Source of the DNA: JAXGQD01 sp964574395
Lineage (GTDB): Bacteria; Bacillota; Clostridia; Saccharofermentanales; Fastidiosipilaceae
Assembly: GCA_964574395.1 (NCBI GenBank)
Contig: CAZNNL010000015.1
Location: 1-43,443 of the forward strand
Reading direction: 5' to 3'
DNA: 43,443 nucleotides
A model generated the notes under the pieces. It had not been told where the DNA came from. It searched no databases and saw nothing but the letters and a program-made list of their open reading frames with translations. Shown one piece after another: positions 39,303-43,443 of this stretch. The first letter of the stretch is position 1; the number at the start of each line of letters is the position of its first letter. The position numbers and the translations under genes are program-made.

Positions 39303-41297
39303 TTATTTCAAATACTTATCAAACCAGTTTTCGATTTCTTTGAGTCTTCTTTGCCGATGGGTAGGTTTTCCGCTTCTGCTCAACTCGTGGTTCTCGCCTT
39401 TAAAAATCACCATGCGGCACGGCACGCCATGTACCTTCAATGCAGTAAAGAGTTGCTGGCCTTCTGCCACAGGGCAACGATAATCTTCATCAGAATGTAT
39501 GATTAGTGTTGGGGTTTTCATGGTTTCTGCATACTTCAGAGGTGACTGCTCCCACAGCTTTTCGCGGTTGCTCCACGGATCCGCTGCGACCTGATCGTAG
39601 GTGAAGTAATAACCAATGTCAGAAATTCCATACATCGTAAACCAGTTTGAAATGGAGCGTTGCGTGCATGCTGCTTTAAAGCGGTTTGTGTGACCAATTA
39701 TCCAATTCGTCATGAACCCGCCATAAGAGCCGCCCATTACACCAAGATTTTCTATATCAATAGCAGGATAGCGTTCTAAAACAGCATCGGTGAAGGCCAT
39801 CAGGTGTTGGTAATCGGTTTTGCCATAATTACCTCTAATGTCAGCCCAATCACGCCCAAAACCATCCGAACCACGCGGATTTGTGTAAAAGACAAAATAA
39901 CCTTGAGCCGCCAGCATCTGCATTTCATGGTGCAAAATCGCCCCATAAACTGTTTTTGGACCACCGTGGATAGTCAAAATACCAGGATGTTTTTGACCCT
40001 CTTGATACTGCGTCGGCTTAATGACAAAGCCCTGCAAATTGTCGTTTTCGTACTGAAAGCTGAAGGATTCGATAGGACTTAGCGCATACTCTTCAAGCCA
40101 TTTATTGGCAAAAGTAAGCTGCCTCTCGCCCTCCTCATCAATTTTATAAAGCTCTTGTGCCGCCAAACCACGCATGGCACAAATGTAGACTTCAGCTGTA
40201 CCTGTTTGGGTCTGGTGGAGCGCTATGCCATTCACAGCCCCTTCTTTATCAATGACACGTTTAGGCTGGCCCTTTTTATCCACAAACATGAGATAACTAG
40301 AAGTGCCATCTGTTGAGCAATAATATACGCCATCTTCCACGCCAACAAACTCAACACCCGAACCGAGAAGTACATCCGTCCCCATCGTGCTCCCAACGAA
40401 AACATCTTCGGATAAAAGTTCAGGTATTTCCTGGTCCTGCTTAAAAATATAGGCATAGGCATCTTCGTTCAGGCCATAACGCTCCATGTCGGTCGCCATA
40501 AAAACGATGTCCTTACCAGCAAAACACGCCTCATGAAACGCTTGTTTTTTTTCTAAACTCAGCTCTTTTACTTCATCCGTTAGCAAATCATAAACAAATA
40601 GCTGATTGTAGATATCTAGTAGGTCTGTTTTATTTTCCGAAACAAACAAGAAACGCCCTTGCTTAGGGTCGAAATCTAGAATACTTGATGACAGATCTTT
40701 TGGAGAAAGTGCGCTCAATTCAGACGTACTGACTTTATAGCGATAAATTCTGCTGCGCTGTCCATTGGTAAAGCCTTTTCCGTTAAACCAGAAAGGCGCT
40801 TCTTCCAAGACTTCGTAGTCCTGTTCTTCTTTTAACTCTTTCTCGCGTTTCTTCTTATCTTCGTCCTTTAAGCCATCTAAAGCGCGACTCACTGGCGTTT
40901 CTAGCACTTGTAAAAGTAGTTCGTCTGGGCTTATGAAATGATATTCTTCAACTTCATAGGGCAAAACCAAATACAGCTCCGCCTCTCCCCCCAATAACGA
41001 AATCTGATAAATCTTGGTCTCTTGATTAAAATTCAACCCTAAATCATGGTCATCGCGATTGGCCACAAATGTCAGCGTCGTTTCATCCAAGAAGCGCATC
41101 CCACTCCCAATATCCTCAGAAGTCAAACGATAATCCTTATCAAGCGTTGTATCATAAATACGGATATGACTCAGATATTTATTTTTATCACTGTCAGTTT
41201 TCGCTTGCCTATACGCTAGAAAACGCCCATCGGGAGATACTAAGGGGCTGCTGACAAAATTAAACGCTTCTAAGGTAGTTCTCATTATTGTTTTCAT
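39303..41297 (-). CDS. S9-family prolyl oligopeptidase-like peptidase
   Basis: 664 aa, cytosolic. The N-terminal two thirds form a beta-propeller with TolB-like repeats (SPDGRFLAYRQAK at the start). The C-terminal alpha/beta hydrolase (about 400-664) has the nucleophile elbow GVMGGSYGGFMTNW (Ser), HSDEDYRCP (Asp) and FKGENHELS (His). This is the acylaminoacyl-peptidase/DPP-like branch that trims small peptides. AGAGGTC precedes ATG 41297. There is no signal peptide. It is a single gene between the Ada-like lipoprotein (31 nt downstream, possibly co-transcribed) and the 102-bp repeat array. Confidence 0.93.
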   Translation of the reverse strand: MKTIMRTTLEAFNFVSSPLVSPDGRFLAYRQAKTDSDKNKYLSHIRIYDTTLDKDYRLTSEDIGSGMRFLDETTLTFVANRDDHDLGLNFNQETKIYQISLLGGEAELYLVLPYEVEEYHFISPDELLLQVLETPVSRALDGLKDEDKKKREKELKEEQDYEVLEEAPFWFNGKGFTNGQRSRIYRYKVSTSELSALSPKDLSSSILDFDPKQGRFLFVSENKTDLLDIYNQLFVYDLLTDEVKELSLEKKQAFHEACFAGKDIVFMATDMERYGLNEDAYAYIFKQDQEIPELLSEDVFVGSTMGTDVLLGSGVEFVGVEDGVYYCSTDGTSSYLMFVDKKGQPKRVIDKEGAVNGIALHQTQTGTAEVYICAMRGLAAQELYKIDEEGERQLTFANKWLEEYALSPIESFSFQYENDNLQGFVIKPTQYQEGQKHPGILTIHGGPKTVYGAILHHEMQMLAAQGYFVFYTNPRGSDGFGRDWADIRGNYGKTDYQHLMAFTDAVLERYPAIDIENLGVMGGSYGGFMTNWIIGHTNRFKAACTQRSISNWFTMYGISDIGYYFTYDQVAADPWSNREKLWEQSPLKYAETMKTPTLIIHSDEDYRCPVAEGQQLFTALKVHGVPCRMVIFKGENHELSRSGKPTHRQRRLKEIENWFDKYLK

Positions 41298-41415
41298 ATA
41301 GACCTCTGCATTTGTTATTATTTTATAATTTTAGCAGACTTGGCTATATTTATTCGGATTTCCCCCGTAATCAGTGATGATATTAACTATTTTGGAATTT
41401 AGCGCAGCTCCTAAT

Positions 41416-41697
41416 GGTCAATATTTGCGGTAAATCTGGGGGTGCGCGAAAAAAGTGGGATTCACTTTGGATTTAATAGAGATTTTGACCACTTTTCGGT
41501 GTTCGGCGGGCTGGGGTGGTAAATATTTGCGGTAAATCTGGTGGTATGCTAAAAAAGTCGGATTCACTTTGGATTTAGTAGAGATTTTGACCACTTTACG
41601 GTATTCGGCGGGCTGGGGTGGTCAATATTTGCGGTAAATCTAGGAGTGCGCGAAAAAAGTCGGATTTGCTTTGGATTTAGTAGAGATTTTGACCACC
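41416..41697. repeat. 102-bp tandem repeat, three copies
   Basis: Copies start at 41416, 41518 and 41620 with an exact 102-bp period; the third ends near 41697. Each unit opens GGTCAATATTTGCGGTAAAT, carries GGATTTAGTAGAGATTTTGACCAC and ends GTTCGGCGGGCTGGGGT. TGGTCAA at one end and TTGACCA about 65 bp later form an inverted pair inside the unit. Whole units are conserved, unlike CRISPR. The array ends about 95 bp before paralogue B. The rest of the 493-bp interval (41298-41415, 41698-41790) has no ORF. Confidence 0.95.
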
Positions 41698-41775
41698 CCA
41701 AAACCCAAAAGTAGATTAAATGCGAAGTTTTGAGGAATTTTGTCGAACGATTTATCTTCATAAATAAGCATGGCT

Positions 41776-41784
41776 TGGTATGCT
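41776..41784 (+). promoter_or_regulatory. Extended -10 TGGTATGCT, leaderless-type start of paralogue B
   Basis: TATGCT at 41779-41784 lies exactly 6 nt before ATG 41791 and has the TG extension. No Shine-Dalgarno is present. The same geometry precedes paralogue A. Confidence 0.45.
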
Positions 41785-41790
41785 TCTGTG

Positions 41791-42630
41791 ATGAAATATA
41801 TAACACATGAAAACGCACTTCAATATTGGAATATCCAGTCGATGACAAATTGTTTTGACGAAAGAATTGCTCAATCGACTCGGACAAAGTACTTGGTACT
41901 TAAGAAAAAAGGACAAGCTAGCAGCAAAGACGTTGAGTACATTATTTGTACCCGAGAGCTTCCGGATGGGGCACTAGACCACGTGAGGAGGGTGGTTTCT
42001 CCCCAGTTCATGTACTTACAATTAGCGAAGGGTTTTGATCTTTTCGAACTGATTATTCTAGGCTGCCTGCTTTGTTCTTGCCCACATGGCCCTTATTCCG
42101 TGCCCTTACTAACGCATAAAGAGTTACTTGATTTTACATTGGAGATGAAAGGTTTTCCAGGTAGAAAAAAAGCGCTTCAAGCACTTGCTTATGTGAAAGA
42201 ACGAGCGGGCTCAATCATGGAAATATTTGTGCATATGTTTTTAGGATTACCCAATAACTTAGGGGGGCTTGGGATTGAAGGTGGTTTTTTTAATCACGAA
42301 ATTAAACTTAATAATGCTGGCAAAAACGCCTTAAAACAAAATTCCTGTCACATTGATTATTGCTTCCCAGAAGTAAAAATCGGAATAGAGTACCAAGGCG
42401 GGCACCACCAAAGAACAATGGACCAAGACTCTGCACGTACGACTGCCTTAGAAGACCAGGGTTTCAAGATTGTCGCAGTCACGAAAACTCAGCTATATGA
42501 CCCAGCACAAAGAGCACAGTTGTTTAGATATATACTAAAATTGTTCAAGAAGAGACACAGAGTTCGGAATACACAATTCGAAATATCTTTACGAAGAATT
42601 ATTGAATTGTTACCTAGGTACCCAACTTGA
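41791..42630 (+). CDS. PD-(D/E)XK nuclease-like protein, DUF559/AbiEi-like, paralogue B
   Basis: 279 aa from ATG 41791, which aligns with the start of paralogue A (MKYITHENALQYW against MKYLTHEHAREYW); an in-frame ATG at 41770 is less likely. By hand 134 of the first 250 residues are identical with no gaps. Conserved points: GCLLCSC (92-97), SIMEIFVHMFLGLPNNLGGLG (141-161), Cys186, Asp189 in HIDYCF, Glu200 and Gln202 in IEYQGG, and DSARTTALE. The C-terminus is shorter than in A. It is preceded by three 102-bp repeats and ends overlapping the convergent lipoprotein gene by 21 bp. Nuclease activity is inferred from fold motifs only. Confidence 0.7.
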   Translation: MKYITHENALQYWNIQSMTNCFDERIAQSTRTKYLVLKKKGQASSKDVEYIICTRELPDGALDHVRRVVSPQFMYLQLAKGFDLFELIILGCLLCSCPHGPYSVPLLTHKELLDFTLEMKGFPGRKKALQALAYVKERAGSIMEIFVHMFLGLPNNLGGLGIEGGFFNHEIKLNNAGKNALKQNSCHIDYCFPEVKIGIEYQGGHHQRTMDQDSARTTALEDQGFKIVAVTKTQLYDPAQRAQLFRYILKLFKKRHRVRNTQFEISLRRIIELLPRYPT

Positions 42631-43269
42631 AGATTCATTCTGTTTTTCTCGCTGAGAGCTTTTTGTGAGAGCTTTGAACAAGTCCAACAATTCTTGATAA
42701 CTGTCATACGCTTGGCTAAGCCCAGGACCAAGTATGTATTTCGCCTCGTTTTCTTCACCTGAATCACCAAAGATTCGCATATAAAAAGAGCTAGAATTTT
42801 CATCTAGAACAACATGTTCTTTAGTTGTCGAATTTGCAGTAGAGTGGGACTCTGCTGACGATTGGCTATTGATATGATTATCCAAGGTGTAAGTAAAATC
42901 AGCAGTCTGAAAAAAGTCTAAGAGTTTTTGCCAATCCGCTTCTTTAAGCTCCTCATACAAACATAAATATTCTCCGTCTTCATCAGCGTAATTTCCTGTC
43001 AGATAATAGGTTTCTTCTAGGCGTTCAAGGTCGAACGAATAGGTTGCAAAGAGGCTCATCTCATTGCGACTCATATGGACGGCTTCAATTTCTTCAACTG
43101 AAAAAGGCATTTCGTAAGTTACCATAGTTTGACTTGTACCTGCTATCTCCTTAGTCTCAGACTGTCTTGATGAAGTTGTCGGTTTTGCCATCACAGAACA
43201 TGAACAAAGCGGAGTTAAAAGAAAAAGCATCATTATTCTCAATAATAATTTCAGTCTGTGTTGGTTCAT
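42610..43269 (-). CDS. Lipoprotein of unknown function
   Basis: 219 aa. Signal MNQHRLKLLLRIMMLFLLTPLCSC with lipobox LCSC, then a Ser/Thr-rich stretch and a mostly acidic domain with EEIEAVHMSRNEMSLFATYS, LYEELKEADWQKLLDFFQTADF and a C-terminal LSQAYDSYQELLDLFKAL. This resembles the plan of surface lipoproteins that hold a small alpha/beta domain, but I do not recognise a family. GGAAG precedes ATG 43269. It overlaps the end of paralogue B. Together the two genes sit between oppositely oriented copies of the 102-bp-unit segment. Confidence 0.75.
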   Translation of the reverse strand: MNQHRLKLLLRIMMLFLLTPLCSCSVMAKPTTSSRQSETKEIAGTSQTMVTYEMPFSVEEIEAVHMSRNEMSLFATYSFDLERLEETYYLTGNYADEDGEYLCLYEELKEADWQKLLDFFQTADFTYTLDNHINSQSSAESHSTANSTTKEHVVLDENSSSFYMRIFGDSGEENEAKYILGPGLSQAYDSYQELLDLFKALTKSSQREKQNESSSWVPR

Positions 43270-43411
43270 GCTAATCTTCCACTCGTCTAAAGTTCTGTTC
43301 TGGTAAAGTAATTAATCGATTCTCTCTAATACAGAAGTGTACACCATAGAAGCAGCTTGTTGTATGGTCCAGTTTTTATGCTTAGCGCATGTTGCCCTGA
43401 CGGTGGATAGC

Positions 43412-43443
43412 GGTGGTCAAAATCTCCACCAAATCCAGAGCAA
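43412..43443 (-). repeat. Inverted copy of part of the 102-bp repeat
   Basis: On the minus strand the last 32 bp of the window match 41666-41697 at 29 of 32 positions (the TTTGGATTTAGTAGAG...TTTTGACCACC end of the unit). It is in opposite orientation to the array and probably continues beyond the window. Confidence 0.85.

Larger units (their letters stand above)
1..43443. repeat. Dispersed octamer TTTTGCCA, about 52 exact copies
   Basis: Hand census of exact matches. TTTTGCCA on plus starts at 143, 1812, 3790, 4130, 4308, 5045, 7451, 9888, 10245, 12344, 13527, 14030, 16297, 18306, 18674, 22359, 23090, 23674, 25592, 27800, 29401, 33164, 36663, 38136, 38363, 39828, 42926 and 43183. Its complement TGGCAAAA starts at 709, 2083, 5437, 5845, 6717, 8180, 13981, 15727, 16522, 18428, 18998, 20635, 22835, 24302, 26431, 27376, 28269, 29510, 31633, 35063, 36645, 37938, 40106 and 42318. 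Base composition (about 45% GC, my estimate) predicts about 1.5. Single-base neighbours such as TTTTGCCG or TTTTGCCC appear about 4-5 times each. The base after the octamer is variable, so the core is 8 bp. Positions may be off by one and a few copies may be missed. The function is unknown. Confidence 0.85.

Noticed and set aside
41416..41697. CRISPR array
   Set aside because: The whole 102-bp unit is conserved; there are no variable spacers and no cas genes.
1..43443. TTTTGCCA as a Chi or KOPS site
   Set aside because: The near 1:1 strand distribution argues against a directional recombination or segregation signal, though a window of one replichore cannot settle it.

Overview
The window looks like a draft contig (two runs of exactly 100 N) from a low-to-mid GC Bacillota, most likely a Clostridia/Oscillospiraceae-type anaerobe. 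The evidence is strong AGGAGG-type ribosome binding sites, RNase J, a bifunctional-type Rel/Spo enzyme, an alaS-HIT-rpsU-recJ-rel neighbourhood, a superoxide-reductase-like protein, an archaeal-type glutamate synthase domain and a four-gene pyruvate dehydrogenase operon. The species cannot be named from the sequence.

Layout. 1-3.0 kb: RNase J with a long basic N-terminal tail, a 45-residue membrane protein, and a convergent four-helix-bundle gene preceded by 10-bp phased iterons. 3.1-12.8 kb, all minus strand: alaS, HIT hydrolase, MBL-rhodanese, rpsU, recJ and rel. 12.9-15.1 kb: an RDD membrane protein, a zinc-ribbon protein and a small orphan. 15.4-19.8 kb, plus strand: DUF1015 and a 1009-residue DUF2298 membrane protein, translationally coupled. 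19.8-21.1 kb: a PD-(D/E)XK (DUF559/AbiEi-like) gene with an 81-bp tandem repeat just upstream, broken by an assembly gap. 21.2-26.1 kb: serA, a class V aminotransferase and a PP2C-like/LysM membrane protein that contains the second gap. 26.2-28.6 kb: an HI0933-type flavoprotein, a nested inverted-repeat region, tRNA-Arg(CCT) and a DUF6933-like pseudogene. 28.7-33.9 kb: the pdhABC-lpd operon headed by a PNPOx-like gene. 34.2-37.2 kb: a SIMPL lipoprotein, an anchored orphan, DUF4870, a superoxide-reductase-like gene and a broken mgtC. 37.2-41.3 kb: a glutamate-synthase-like FMN protein, an Ada-like lipoprotein and an S9 peptidase. 41.4-43.4 kb: three 102-bp tandem repeats, a second DUF559-like paralogue, a lipoprotein, and an inverted copy of the repeat at the window end.

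Two signals stand out. First, the octamer TTTTGCCA occurs about 52 times (28 plus, 24 minus), roughly one per 0.8 kb against about 1.5 expected from base composition. It lies in genes and intergenic DNA with no strand bias, and once as an inverted pair forming a hairpin. That is the pattern of DNA uptake sequences, which I do not know to be described in Bacillota. Second, the two nuclease-like paralogues (about 54% identical, gapless over 250 residues) both lack a Shine-Dalgarno site, both carry TATGCT exactly 6 nt before ATG (leaderless-type start), and both lie directly downstream of a private tandem-repeat array. Together this looks like a repeat-associated nuclease cassette. All counts and alignments were made by eye and no search was run.
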